DNA of 34,874 bases from Ruminococcus sp. CAG:488 (GTDB taxonomy: Bacteria > Bacillota > Clostridia > Oscillospirales > Acutalibacteraceae). How positions within the stretch are numbered: the first letter of the stretch is position 1; the number at the start of each line of letters is the position of its first letter. The notes under the pieces were generated by a model, which was not told where the DNA came from, did not search any database, and was given only the letters and a program-made list of their open reading frames with translations. The stretch is taken from assembly GCA_000434055.1 (NCBI GenBank), contig HF999643.1, forward strand, positions 15,722 to 50,595. The letters run 5' to 3'. Below are positions 1 to 9,094 of the stretch, piece after piece. The translations under genes and the position numbers were made by a program.

Positions 1-777
1 GCCGACGCCGCTGCCGCTATCGGTATCGGTCTCCAAAGCTTCTGTATTCCCGGTTCTGTTGCCGAGAACCGTAAGGTTGGTCTCGGTCACGGCAACCTCG
101 GTAAGAGACTTCTCTCCGAGGAGACAGAGTGCTTCGCATTCCTCGCAGGCCATGAGTCGTTCGCTGCTGCCGAGGGTGCTATCAAGATCGCTCTTAATGC
201 TAACAAGGTTAGAGTTAAGCCGCTTCGTGTTATCCTTAACGGTCTCGGTAAGGATGCTGCTATGATCATCTCCAGAATCAACGGCTTCACATACGTTGAG
301 ACAGAGTTTGACCCGTACACGGAAGAGGTTAAGGTTGTTTACGAGAAGGCATATTCAAACGGTCCGAGAGCCGATGTTAAGTGCTACGGCGCTGACAACG
401 TTCCCGAGGGTGTTGCTATCATGAAGCTTGAGAATGTCGGCGTTTCAATCACAGGTAACTCAACCAACCCGACTCGTTTCCAGCATCCCGTTGCAGGCAC
501 ATACAAGAAGTGGTGCGTTGAGAACGGCGTTAAGTATTTCTCTGTTGCTTCGGGCGGCGGCACAGGCCGTACACTTCACCCGGACAACATGGCTGCAGGC
601 CCGTCTTCATACGGTCTTACAGATACAATGGGCCGTATGCATTCCGACGCTCAGTTCGCAGGTTCTTCTTCGGTTCCCGCTCACGTTGAGATGATGGGTC
701 TTATCGGTATGGGCAACAACCCGATGGTTGGTGCTACCGTTGCAACTGCTGTTGCGGTTGAAGAGGCAATGAAGTAA
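1..777 (+). CDS. GGGtGRT-family protein, C-terminal part (5' end outside window)
   Basis: The open frame runs from the first base to TAA at 775-777, giving 258 residues with no start in view, so the N-terminus is cut off. The signature GGGTGRT occurs in the stretch YFSVASGGGTGRTLHPDN (codons at about 535-588), which names the Pfam family 'GGGtGRT protein'. It is a family of roughly 330 residues common in Clostridia with no established biochemical role. The visible part is soluble, glycine- and alanine-rich, with no membrane segment. Codon use is strongly biased towards GTT, GAG and CTC, suggesting high expression. A strong hairpin terminator follows at 841-874. The gene converges on the purine operon. 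Family membership is confident; function is unknown, and I do not infer one from this context. Confidence 0.85.
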   Translation, partial: ADAAAAIGIGLQSFCIPGSVAENRKVGLGHGNLGKRLLSEETECFAFLAGHESFAAAEGAIKIALNANKVRVKPLRVILNGLGKDAAMIISRINGFTYVETEFDPYTEEVKVVYEKAYSNGPRADVKCYGADNVPEGVAIMKLENVGVSITGNSTNPTRFQHPVAGTYKKWCVENGVKYFSVASGGGTGRTLHPDNMAAGPSSYGLTDTMGRMHSDAQFAGSSSVPAHVEMMGLIGMGNNPMVGATVATAVAVEEAMK

Positions 778-840
778 GAACCTGACGCAAGCGTCAGAAC
801 CTTGTTACTTGCGTAATAAGCCTTATAAATCAACACTTTC

Positions 841-876
841 AGAGCTTCGCTCACTTCGAGCGAGGCTCTTTTTCTG
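841..876 (+). terminator. Intrinsic terminator after GGGtGRT gene
   Basis: AGAGC-TTCGCTC pairs with GAGCGAG-GCTCT around an ACTTC loop (12 pairs including one G-T) and is followed by TTTTTCT. A second small inverted repeat, CTGACGC/GCGTCAG at 782-797, lies just after the stop codon. Confidence 0.85.
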
Positions 877-913
877 TCTCAAAATCGACGTTTCAAAATT
901 CCCTCGGTCCACA

Positions 914-960
914 TTTGTCCTCCTAATTCGTATTTTGTCCTCATAATTCGTATTTTGTCC
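914..960 (+). repeat. Short tandem direct repeat, 20-bp period
   Basis: Two adjacent 20-bp units (914-933 and 934-953) differ at one base and are followed by a third partial copy beginning TTTGTCCTC at 954. An inverted GAGGACA follows near 982. Together with 877-1004 this is the otherwise featureless part of the 412-bp gap between the GGGtGRT gene and fhs. Origin or role is unknown. Confidence 0.6.
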
Positions 961-1004
961 TCTTTTTTTGTCCCGAATTTTGAGGACAGAACAGCTTTTT
1001 CACC

Positions 1005-1050
1005 GCATAAAAAATATTCCCGCCGAAAAAACCACATTTTCGGCAGGAAT
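1005..1050 (-). terminator. Terminator of the purine operon
   Basis: Read on the minus strand, ATTCCTGCCGAAAA pairs with TTTTCGGCGGGAAT (14 pairs with one wobble) around a 6-7 base loop, followed by ATTTTTTATG. It lies about 140 bases past the fhs stop codon, with no other gene between, so it is the likely end of the purE-fhs transcript. The 1051-1189 stretch shows nothing else. Confidence 0.75.
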
Positions 1051-1189
1051 GAATATTGATGTATATTTTTAAAATTTGACTGTTCACTAAATGCACGAAG
1101 CGCCCGGTTGCTTAGATAATCCTTATAAATTTACCTTCCGAGATTTTATGTCTAGGAGGGATTTCCGTATATATTATTTTTACAAAAAA

Positions 1190-2866
1190 TCAAAACAGTC
1201 CGATGATTTTTCCGTTTTCGTCAACGTCGATGTTCTCCGCTGCGGGCTTTTTGGGAAGTCCGGGCATCGTCATAATATCACCTGTCAGCACAACGATAAA
1301 TCCTGCGCCTGCGCTGACCTTGACGTTTTTAACGGTTACGGTGAAGTCCTTGGGTGCACCGAGCTTTGTCGGATCGTCGGAAAAGCTGTACTGTGTTTTT
1401 GCGATACAAACAGGAAGCTTTCCAAAGCCGAGACCCTCAAGCTGTGCAATTTGCTTCTTCGCATTCGGCAAAAGGTTGATCCCTTTTCCGCCGTAGACCT
1501 TTTTAACGATCGCTTCAATCTTTTCCGTGATTGAAAGCTCATCACCGTAGGAGAAAGTGAAATTGCCTTTTTCTTCATCACAAAGACGAATAACCTCTTT
1601 TGCAAGGGCTTCTCCGCCCTTGCCGCCCTCAGCCCAAACGGTTGAAAGAACCGTATTAACGCCAAGCTCACGGCATTTCTCAATGATAAAGTTGATTTCA
1701 TTATCCGTATCTGTCGGGAATCTGTTTACGGCGACGACACACGGGAGCCTGTAAACATTTTTGATGTTGGAAACGTGACGGAGAAGGTTTGGAATTCCCT
1801 TTTCCAATGCTGAAATATCCTCGGTTGCAAGCTCTTTTTTATCAAGTCCGCCGTGCATTTTCAGAGCACGGACGGTTGCGACAATAACAACTGCATCGGG
1901 CACAAGGCCTGCCATGCGGCATTTGATGTCGAGAAATTTTTCTGCTCCGAGGTCGGCGCCGAAGCCTGCCTCCGTAACGGTATAGTCACCCATTTTAAGA
2001 GCCATTTGCGTTGCCATTACCGAATTACAGCCGTGAGCAATGTTGGCAAAGGGGCCGCCGTGAACAAATGCGGGTGTTCCTTCGAGTGTCTGAACAAGAT
2101 TAGGCTTGATTGCATCCTTCAAAAGGGCAGTCATCGCACCCTGCGCGTGGAGATCACCTGCGGTTACGGGCTTGTCATCATAGGTGTAACCGACGATAAT
2201 TTTTGACAAACGTTCCTTGAGGTCGGAAATTGATGTTGCGAGGCAGAAAACTGCCATAATCTCGCTCGCTACGGTTATATCAAAGCCGTCCTCACGGGGA
2301 GTACCGTTCACTCTTCCGCCGAGTCCGTCTACAACGTAACGGAGCTGACGGTCATTCATGTCAACACAACGTTTCCATGTGATTTTTTTTACGTCGATAC
2401 CCAAAGCGTTGCCCTGCTGAATATGGTTGTCGAGCATTGCGGCAAGGAGGTTGTTTGCTGCGCCGATTGCATGGAAATCTCCGGTGAAATGGAGATTGAT
2501 GTCCTCCATGGGAACGACCTGAGCATATCCGCCGCCGGCGGCACCGCCTTTTATGCCGAAAACGGGACCCAATGACGGTTCACGCAGCGCAACCGTAACA
2601 TCCTTGCCCAGACGGGCGAGACCGTCTGCCAGACCGATTGTTGTCGTTGTCTTGCCCTCTCCGGCGGGGGTGGGGGTGATAGCGGTAACAAGTATGAGCT
2701 TGCCGTTTTTTCTGTCGGTTTCCTTTAAAAGCTGCGGATCGATTTTGGCTTTATAGTTTCCGTACTGTTCGATGTATTTTTCATCAATGTGTGCTTTTTT
2801 TGCAATTTCTGTAATGTGCCTTGGCTTGCACTGCTGAGCTATTTCAATATCGGAAAGTTGTGACAT
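1190..2866 (-). CDS. fhs: Formate--tetrahydrofolate ligase
   Basis: Makes 10-formyl-THF from formate, THF and ATP in the cytosol. The protein is 558 residues from the ATG at 2866, close to the usual 556. A frame extending to a GTG at 2881 exists, but ATG 2866 has GAGGAG about nine bases upstream and fits the family N-terminus (MSQLSDIEIAQ). The P-loop-like nucleotide motif TPTPAGEGKTTTTIGLADG lies at about residues 64-82, followed by the family block REPSLGPVFGIKGGAAGGGY. It is the last gene of the purine operon; its ribosome site overlaps the purL stop codon, indicating translational coupling. Its product feeds both formyl-transfer steps encoded upstream (PurN and AICAR formyltransferase). 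In acetogens Fhs also works in the Wood-Ljungdahl pathway, but this context points to purine synthesis. Confidence 0.97.
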   Translation of the reverse strand: MSQLSDIEIAQQCKPRHITEIAKKAHIDEKYIEQYGNYKAKIDPQLLKETDRKNGKLILVTAITPTPAGEGKTTTTIGLADGLARLGKDVTVALREPSLGPVFGIKGGAAGGGYAQVVPMEDINLHFTGDFHAIGAANNLLAAMLDNHIQQGNALGIDVKKITWKRCVDMNDRQLRYVVDGLGGRVNGTPREDGFDITVASEIMAVFCLATSISDLKERLSKIIVGYTYDDKPVTAGDLHAQGAMTALLKDAIKPNLVQTLEGTPAFVHGGPFANIAHGCNSVMATQMALKMGDYTVTEAGFGADLGAEKFLDIKCRMAGLVPDAVVIVATVRALKMHGGLDKKELATEDISALEKGIPNLLRHVSNIKNVYRLPCVVAVNRFPTDTDNEINFIIEKCRELGVNTVLSTVWAEGGKGGEALAKEVIRLCDEEKGNFTFSYGDELSITEKIEAIVKKVYGGKGINLLPNAKKQIAQLEGLGFGKLPVCIAKTQYSFSDDPTKLGAPKDFTVTVKNVKVSAGAGFIVVLTGDIMTMPGLPKKPAAENIDVDENGKIIGLF

Positions 2867-2877
2867 GGCTATACTCC

Positions 2878-5800
2878 TCACTTGTTAAAATATTTTACGG
2901 CTGATTCAAACATATGTATGTTATAATTGCCCGGAACATTTTTATAAAGTCCGGCTCCGATTCTTTCGCTGTGACCCATTTTTCCGAAAACTCTGCCGTC
3001 GGGGGAGGTGATGCCCTCGATTGCGTATGCGGAGTCGTTCGGATTAAAGCGGATATCATTTGACGCATTGCCGTTTGAATCGACATACTGAGTTGCGATC
3101 TGTCCGTTTTCAATCAGACTGCGTATCGTTTCGTCATTGGCGAGGAAACGGCCTTCGCCGTGAGAAATCGGAACATTAACAATATCGCCGACGTTCATTT
3201 CGGATAACCACGGTGACTTGTTTGAAGCGATTCTTGTGCGAACGATTCTTGACTGATGTCTTGCAATTGTGTTGAATGTAAGAGTCGGGCAATTCTCGTC
3301 CGTGTCAATGATTTTTCCGTACGGCACAAGTCCGAGCTTAATAAGAGCCTGGAAACCGTTGCAGATGCCGCACATAAGACCGTCACGGTGCTCAAGAAGC
3401 TCTGTAACGCCCTCTTTTATTTCGGGATTGCGGAAAAATGCAGTAATGAATTTACCGCTTCCGTCCGGCTCATCTCCGCCTGAAAATCCTCCGGGAATGA
3501 ATACGATCTGAGAATTTTTAAGCTCCTTTGCAAAGCTTTCAATGCTTCTTGCGATTCCGTCTGCAGAGAGATTATTGATAACCGTGATTACCGGCTCTGC
3601 GCCTGCGTTTGCGACAGCCTTTGCGGAATCATATTCGCAGTTTGTACCCGGGAAAACGGGAATGAGAACACGCGGCTTAGCTACCTTGATTGACGGCGCT
3701 GTGCGCTCTGTGGCAGTATATGAAACGTTTTCGGGCTTACTGCCTGTGTTTTTAATGTTGCACGTGAAAACGCTTTCTAACTTATCCTCGTAAATTTTCA
3801 GCAGGGAATCAAGCGACACGGTGTCACCGAGGTATGATATATCACATTTTTCGGTAACGGTTCCGATTATTTCGTCCCCGTTGTCCCAGTCTGCGACCTC
3901 AAGAATAAAGCCGGCATAGCTGTAGCCGAAAATTTTATTCATATCTGCATTTTCGCTGTAACTGAAGCCGAGTCCGTTACCGAAGCACATTTTCATAACT
4001 GCTTCGGCGATGCCGCCCATACCGGGAGTGTAGCATGAAACCGCTTTTCCCGATTTCAAAAGATCGGCGACCTTATCAAAAAGAGCAATGAGGCTGTCGG
4101 TTTTCGGAAGATTGTTTTCGTCATACGGACAGGGAAGGAAGATGACCTTGTTTCCTGCTTTCTTAAACTCGGGAGAAACGATTCGGTCTGTTTTTGATGT
4201 TGTAACGGCGAAGGAAACAAGAGTCGGCGGAACGTCGATATTCTCGAATGTGCCGCTCATTGAGTCTTTTCCTCCGATAGCACCGATTCCGAGCTCCATC
4301 TGAGCCTTAAATGCACCGAGGAGAGCCGAAAGCGGCTGACTCCAGCGCTTGCCGTCCTTGCCGGGATGCTTGAAATATTCCTGGAATGTCAGGTAAACAT
4401 CTTTAAAATCGGCTCCGCTCGCAATAAGCTTGCAGACAGATTCAACAACAGCTAAATATGCGCCGTGATAAGGACTTTTCTCCGTTATGAACGGATTGTA
4501 GCCGAACGCCATGAGCGAACAGTCATCCGTCGCCTTTTTCTCAACGGAAATTTTTTGAACCATTGCCTGAATTGGTGTGAGCTGATTTTTACCGCCGAAG
4601 GGCATAAGAACGGTTCCGGCGCCGATGGTTGAATCGAAGCGCTCGGAAAGTCCTCTTTTTGAGCATATATTGAGGTCGTCGGCAAGTGCTTTATAGCTTT
4701 CCGAAAAGCTTGTGTTAAAGCTGCGATTTGCCGATTCGCATTTCTCGGTGTTGATTACAATGTGTTTGTCGGCTCCGTTTGAATTAAGAAATTCTCGGCT
4801 GATATCAACAATAGTATTTCCGTTCCAGTTCATTCTCAGGCGAGGTTCTTCGGTTACGACCGCAACCGGTACGGCATTGAGATTTTCTGATTTGGCAAGT
4901 GCAAGGAACTCGTCAACCTTATGAGCCTCAACAACGACCGCCATTCTTTCCTGGCTCTCACTGATTGCAAGCTCCGTTCCGTCAAGACCTTCATACTTCT
5001 TGGGTACGGCGTTAAGATTGATTTCAAGTCCGTCGGCAAGCTCGCCTATTGCAACGGAAACTCCGCCTGCGCCGAAATCGTTACAGCGCTTGATAAGACG
5101 GCAGGCAGTTTTATTGCGGAAAAGTCTTTGAAGCTTGCGTTCTTCCGGTGCGTTACCTTTTTGCACCTCTGCGCCGCAGGTCTCAAGGGAAGAAACCGTA
5201 TGCGATTTAGATGAGCCGGTTGCGCCGCCGCATCCGTCACGACCAGTAGCGCCGCCGAGAAGTATAACGATATCTCCGGGAGTCGGTACCTCTCTTCTTA
5301 CGTTTTCGGCAGGAGCTGCGGCGATGACGGCACCGATTTCCATACGCTTTGCCGCATAGCCGGGGTGATAGATCTCATCGACAATTCCCGTTGCAAGGCC
5401 TATCTGGTTGCCGTAGGACGAATAGCCCGCTGCGGCTGTTGTTACGATTTTTCTCTGAGGAAGCTTGCCCTTGATTGTCTCGTCGAGCGGCTTTAAGGGA
5501 TCTGCCGCACCCGTAACGCGCATAGCTCCGTAGACATAGCTTCTGCCCGAGAGGGGATCGCGGATAGCTCCGCCGATACACGTTGCCGCGCCGCCGAAGG
5601 GTTCGATCTCAGTCGGGTGGTTATGAGTTTCATTCTTGAAAAGAAGCAGCCAAGGCTCACTGACGCCGTCTACATCAACATTTATCTTAACCGTGCAGGC
5701 ATTGATTTCTTCGCTCTCATCAAGCTTGTCAAGCTTTCCCTGCTTTTTAAGCGCCTTGACGGCGATAGTTGCAATGTCCATCAGACAGACGGGCTTTGTT

Positions 5801-6570
5801 CTGCCGAGCGATCTGCGTGTTTCAAGATATTCATCATATGTTTTTTGAATAAGCTCGTCCTCAAAGGTAACGTCGTCAATTACCGTCAAAAATGTTGTAT
5901 GGCGGCAATGATCCGACCAATAGGTATCAATCATTCGTATTTCGGTGATTGTCGGATTTCTGTTTTCGGATTTAAAATAATTCTGACAGAACTTGATATC
6001 GTCAATATCCATTGCAAGACCGAAATCTTCAACAAATTTTTCAAGCTCCGAGTCGGTTAAATCAAGGAAGCCGTCAAGAGTTTCGACGGATGTCGGAATA
6101 TCATACTTTGCGGCAAGAGTTTCGGGCTTTGTGAGTGAAGCCTCTCTCGCTTCGACGGGGTTAATTACGTATTTTTTGATTGTATCAATTTCGCCTGCGG
6201 AAAGCTCGCCCTTGAGCAAATAAACCTTCGCTGTGCGCACGGTCGGACGCTCGGATTTTGAAATAATCTGTATGCACTGTGCGGCGGAGTCGGCTCTCTG
6301 ATCAAACTGACCGGGAAGATATTCAACCGCAAAGCACGAATAGCCTTCGGAATTTATCACGTCCGAAACAATATCGAGCTGAGGCTCGGAAAAAACCGTC
6401 TTAACGGCATAATTAAAAAGCTCCTCGGTGATGTTTTCGGCATCGTAACGGTTGATAATTCTGACGTCCTCGAGACCCTTTATCGAGAGAAGCTCGTTGG
6501 CTTCTTTAAGCAGGCTCTTTGCCTCATGGGCAATTTCCGGCTTCTTTTCAACATAAACTCTGTAAACCAT
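2878..6570 (-). CDS. purL: Phosphoribosylformylglycinamidine synthase, fused synthase + glutaminase
   Basis: Converts FGAR, glutamine and ATP to FGAM (step 4 of purine synthesis). At 1230 residues it is the large single-chain form, as in E. coli and many Clostridia, rather than the PurS/PurQ/PurL set of Bacillus. The synthetase half contains SDHCRHTTF and the ETHNHPTEIEPFGGAATCIGG block. The class I glutaminase domain starts near residue 967 (RVLIPVFPGTNCEYDS); it has the nucleophile Cys in CGICNGFQ near residue 1070 and the His/Glu pair in MGHSER near residues 1200-1202. The start ATG at 6570 has GGAGG seven bases upstream, inside the purD stop region; the gap to purD is one base. No frameshift or missing catalytic residue was seen. 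Confidence 0.97.
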   Translation of the reverse strand: MVYRVYVEKKPEIAHEAKSLLKEANELLSIKGLEDVRIINRYDAENITEELFNYAVKTVFSEPQLDIVSDVINSEGYSCFAVEYLPGQFDQRADSAAQCIQIISKSERPTVRTAKVYLLKGELSAGEIDTIKKYVINPVEAREASLTKPETLAAKYDIPTSVETLDGFLDLTDSELEKFVEDFGLAMDIDDIKFCQNYFKSENRNPTITEIRMIDTYWSDHCRHTTFLTVIDDVTFEDELIQKTYDEYLETRRSLGRTKPVCLMDIATIAVKALKKQGKLDKLDESEEINACTVKINVDVDGVSEPWLLLFKNETHNHPTEIEPFGGAATCIGGAIRDPLSGRSYVYGAMRVTGAADPLKPLDETIKGKLPQRKIVTTAAAGYSSYGNQIGLATGIVDEIYHPGYAAKRMEIGAVIAAAPAENVRREVPTPGDIVILLGGATGRDGCGGATGSSKSHTVSSLETCGAEVQKGNAPEERKLQRLFRNKTACRLIKRCNDFGAGGVSVAIGELADGLEINLNAVPKKYEGLDGTELAISESQERMAVVVEAHKVDEFLALAKSENLNAVPVAVVTEEPRLRMNWNGNTIVDISREFLNSNGADKHIVINTEKCESANRSFNTSFSESYKALADDLNICSKRGLSERFDSTIGAGTVLMPFGGKNQLTPIQAMVQKISVEKKATDDCSLMAFGYNPFITEKSPYHGAYLAVVESVCKLIASGADFKDVYLTFQEYFKHPGKDGKRWSQPLSALLGAFKAQMELGIGAIGGKDSMSGTFENIDVPPTLVSFAVTTSKTDRIVSPEFKKAGNKVIFLPCPYDENNLPKTDSLIALFDKVADLLKSGKAVSCYTPGMGGIAEAVMKMCFGNGLGFSYSENADMNKIFGYSYAGFILEVADWDNGDEIIGTVTEKCDISYLGDTVSLDSLLKIYEDKLESVFTCNIKNTGSKPENVSYTATERTAPSIKVAKPRVLIPVFPGTNCEYDSAKAVANAGAEPVITVINNLSADGIARSIESFAKELKNSQIVFIPGGFSGGDEPDGSGKFITAFFRNPEIKEGVTELLEHRDGLMCGICNGFQALIKLGLVPYGKIIDTDENCPTLTFNTIARHQSRIVRTRIASNKSPWLSEMNVGDIVNVPISHGEGRFLANDETIRSLIENGQIATQYVDSNGNASNDIRFNPNDSAYAIEGITSPDGRVFGKMGHSERIGAGLYKNVPGNYNIHMFESAVKYFNK

Positions 6571-6571
6571 A

Positions 6572-7840
6572 TTATTCCTCCGTTGCTTTCAAGGCTCTTT
6601 GACCGATGTCATGTCTGTAATATGCGTTTTCAAATGAAATCTCTTTAACCTTTTTGTATGAGCTGTCGATTGCTTCCTTCAGCGTCGAAGCAACGGATGT
6701 TACTCCCAGCACTCTGCCGCCTGAGGTGTAAAGCTTTCCGTCCTTTTGCGTTGCGCCTGCAACATAAACGGAATCGAATATTTCTTCGGGAATTGTGATT
6801 TCATATCCTTTTTTATACGAAACGGGGTAGCCGTCCGAAGCCATGATAACGCAGCAGGCGTCAGCGTCCTTGAATTTGACGTCAGTTTCCGACAGAGTGC
6901 CGTCTGTTGTCGCCTTCATAACAGTGAGCAGGTCGCTTTCAAGCAGCGGAAGAACTACCTGAGTTTCAGGATCACCGAATCGGCAGTTATATTCAATTAC
7001 CTTCGGGCCGTCCTTAGTGAGCATAAGTCCGAAGTATAAACAGCCCTTGAAGGTTCGACCTTCTCGGTTCATGGCGTTGATCGTCGGGACAAAAATTGTG
7101 TCCATGCAAATTTTTGCAACCTTATCTGTATAATACGGATTCGGAGCGATTGTGCCCATACCTCCGGTATTGAGTCCCGTGTCATTGTCGCCCGAACGCT
7201 TGTGATCCATTGAGGAAACCATCGGCTTTACGGTTTTTCCGTCGGTAAACGCAAGAACGGAGATTTCCGGTCCTTCAAGGTATTCTTCAATTACGATGCT
7301 TTCTCCGCTCCTGCCGAATTTTTTGTCTTGCATTGCTTCAACGACGGCTTTCTTGGCCTCCTCACAGGTAAATGCGACCGTAACGCCCTTGCCGAGAGCA
7401 AGACCGTCGGCTTTGATAACAGTCGGGATAGGGGCGTTCTCAAGGTAAGCGAGAGCTTTTTCCATATCGTTAAATGTCTCGTATGAAGCGGTCGGAATAC
7501 TGTATTTCTTCATAAGATTTTTTGAAAAGACCTTACTGCCCTCGATTATTGCGGCATTTGCGCGAGGGCCGAAGCACGGGATCCCGATTTCCTCAAGCCT
7601 GTCAACCGCTCCGAGAACAAGCGGATCGTCGGGAGCGACAACGGCATAATCAATTTTTTCGCTTGACGCAAAGTCAACGATTTTATCAATTTCACATGCT
7701 CCGATGGGAATGCAGACAGCATCGTTTTCAATTCCGCCGTTTCCTGGGAGAGCATATATTTTATCAATTGCTTTATTTTCTTTTAATTTCTTTATTATGG
7801 CGTGTTCACGGCCTCCGCCGCCGATAACCATTATTTTCAT
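6572..7840 (-). CDS. purD: Phosphoribosylamine--glycine ligase
   Basis: GAR synthetase, step 2 of purine synthesis: joins phosphoribosylamine and glycine using ATP. The protein is 422 residues, the standard length. The N-terminal Rossmann-like motif GGGGREHAI is at residues 7-15. The ATP-grasp region includes VIKADGLALGKGVTVA and the family segment EYLEGPEISVLAFTDG, followed by NTGGMGTIAPNPYY and EYNCRFGDPETQV, which carries metal ligands. The start ATG has AAAGGATATGATAAGCA upstream, a fair ribosome site. It lies 42 bases after the AICAR formyltransferase gene and one base before purL, in the same operon. Confidence 0.97.
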   Translation of the reverse strand: MKIMVIGGGGREHAIIKKLKENKAIDKIYALPGNGGIENDAVCIPIGACEIDKIVDFASSEKIDYAVVAPDDPLVLGAVDRLEEIGIPCFGPRANAAIIEGSKVFSKNLMKKYSIPTASYETFNDMEKALAYLENAPIPTVIKADGLALGKGVTVAFTCEEAKKAVVEAMQDKKFGRSGESIVIEEYLEGPEISVLAFTDGKTVKPMVSSMDHKRSGDNDTGLNTGGMGTIAPNPYYTDKVAKICMDTIFVPTINAMNREGRTFKGCLYFGLMLTKDGPKVIEYNCRFGDPETQVVLPLLESDLLTVMKATTDGTLSETDVKFKDADACCVIMASDGYPVSYKKGYEITIPEEIFDSVYVAGATQKDGKLYTSGGRVLGVTSVASTLKEAIDSSYKKVKEISFENAYYRHDIGQRALKATEE

Positions 7841-7882
7841 TGCTTATCATATCCTTTCAAGCGGAAAAAGAACCGTTAAAAA

Positions 7883-9067
7883 TCAGTGGTGGAACAGTCT
7901 CATTCCCGTAAACGCAATCGCCATGTCATATTTATCGGCACATTCGATTACCAGGTTGTCGCGAATCGAGCCGCCGGGTTCGGCAATATATTTTACGCCG
8001 CTGAGCTTTGCTCTTTCGATATTGTCGCTGAACGGGAAGAAAGCATCCGAACCGAGCGAAACTCCGTTGACAGTGTCGAGATATTCACGTACCTCCGATT
8101 CTGTAAGCGGTTCGGGACGGGTGGTAAAATATTTCTGCCAGTTACCCTCGGCACAAACATCTTCCTCGCATTTATTGATATATCTGTCAATTACGTTGTC
8201 ACGCTCGGGTCTGCCGAGAGTGGGGAGAAGGGGAAGATTAAGAACCCTGTCGCTCTGGCGAAGGAACCATGTGTCCGCCTTTCCGCCGGCAAGACGGGTG
8301 CAGTGAATTCTCGACTGCTGACCTGCGCCGACGCCGATAGCCTGTCCGTCATAGGCAAAGCACACGGAATTGGACTGCGTATATTTGAGCGTTATAAGTG
8401 AAATAATCAGGTCACGAATTGCATCGTCGGGGATATTCTTATTTTTGGTGACAACATTGGAAAGAAGCTCCCTGTTGATTTCAAAATTATTTCTTCCCTG
8501 CTCAAAGGTGATGCCGAACACCTGCTTGCGCTCAATCGGCTCGGGTGTGTAGTCGGGGTCGATTTTGACGATGTTGTAGCTGCCCTTGCGCTTCGATTTG
8601 AGGATTTCAAGAGCTTCGGGCTCATAGCCGGGGGCAATTATTCCGTCGGAAACCTCACGCTTGATGAGCTTGGCCGTTGTGACGTCGCAAACATCGGAGA
8701 GAGCAACCCAATCTCCGAACGAACACATACGGTCGGTTCCTCTTGCACGGGCATAGGCACAGGCGAGAGGGGAGCTGTCAAGGTCTTCGATATCGTCAAC
8801 GAAGCAAGCCTTTTTGAGCTTTTCCGGAAGCTTTATTCCGACAGCCGCAGAGGTTGGGCTGACGTGCTTAAATGATGCAACGGCGGGAAGGCCGAGAGCC
8901 TCCTTCAATTCCTTAACAAGCTGCCATGAGTTGAATGCGTCAAGGAAATTGATATATCCGGGCTTGCCGCAAAGGATTTCGATGGGAAGGTCGCTTGCGT
9001 TATTCATAAATATTCTTGAAGGCTTCTGATTGGGGTTACAGCCGTATTTGAGCTCGAATTCTTTCAT
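7883..9067 (-). CDS. purH: AICAR formyltransferase, stand-alone (PurH without cyclohydrolase domain)
   Basis: Transfers the formyl group of 10-formyl-THF to AICAR (ZMP), giving FAICAR. The protein has 394 residues against about 510-530 for bifunctional PurH; the N-terminal MGS-like IMP cyclohydrolase domain is missing and the chain begins at the formyltransferase part (MKEFELKYGCNPNQKPSRI). The catalytic Lys-His pair is present in SFKHVSPTSAAVG (K67, H68), as is QSRIHCTRLAGGKAD further on. The cyclohydrolase step is supplied by the gene just upstream, a PurO-type enzyme, so the split is functional rather than a truncation. The ribosome site AAAGGAACGG precedes ATG 9067. The C-terminal AEPGGSIRDNLVIECAD and AMAFTGMR-like ending are family-typical, so both ends look intact. 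Confidence 0.93.
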   Translation of the reverse strand: MKEFELKYGCNPNQKPSRIFMNNASDLPIEILCGKPGYINFLDAFNSWQLVKELKEALGLPAVASFKHVSPTSAAVGIKLPEKLKKACFVDDIEDLDSSPLACAYARARGTDRMCSFGDWVALSDVCDVTTAKLIKREVSDGIIAPGYEPEALEILKSKRKGSYNIVKIDPDYTPEPIERKQVFGITFEQGRNNFEINRELLSNVVTKNKNIPDDAIRDLIISLITLKYTQSNSVCFAYDGQAIGVGAGQQSRIHCTRLAGGKADTWFLRQSDRVLNLPLLPTLGRPERDNVIDRYINKCEEDVCAEGNWQKYFTTRPEPLTESEVREYLDTVNGVSLGSDAFFPFSDNIERAKLSGVKYIAEPGGSIRDNLVIECADKYDMAIAFTGMRLFHH

Positions 9068-9094
9068 ATATTTCCGTTCCTTTCTTGGTTGTTT

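Noticed and set aside
914..960. Possible CRISPR array
   Set aside because: Only two full 20-bp units directly abutting with no spacers, and no cas genes nearby.
7704..8306. 200-residue plus-strand open frame across the purD-purH junction
   Set aside because: Antisense to two intact purine genes, Ser/Arg-rich low-complexity translation, no ribosome site.
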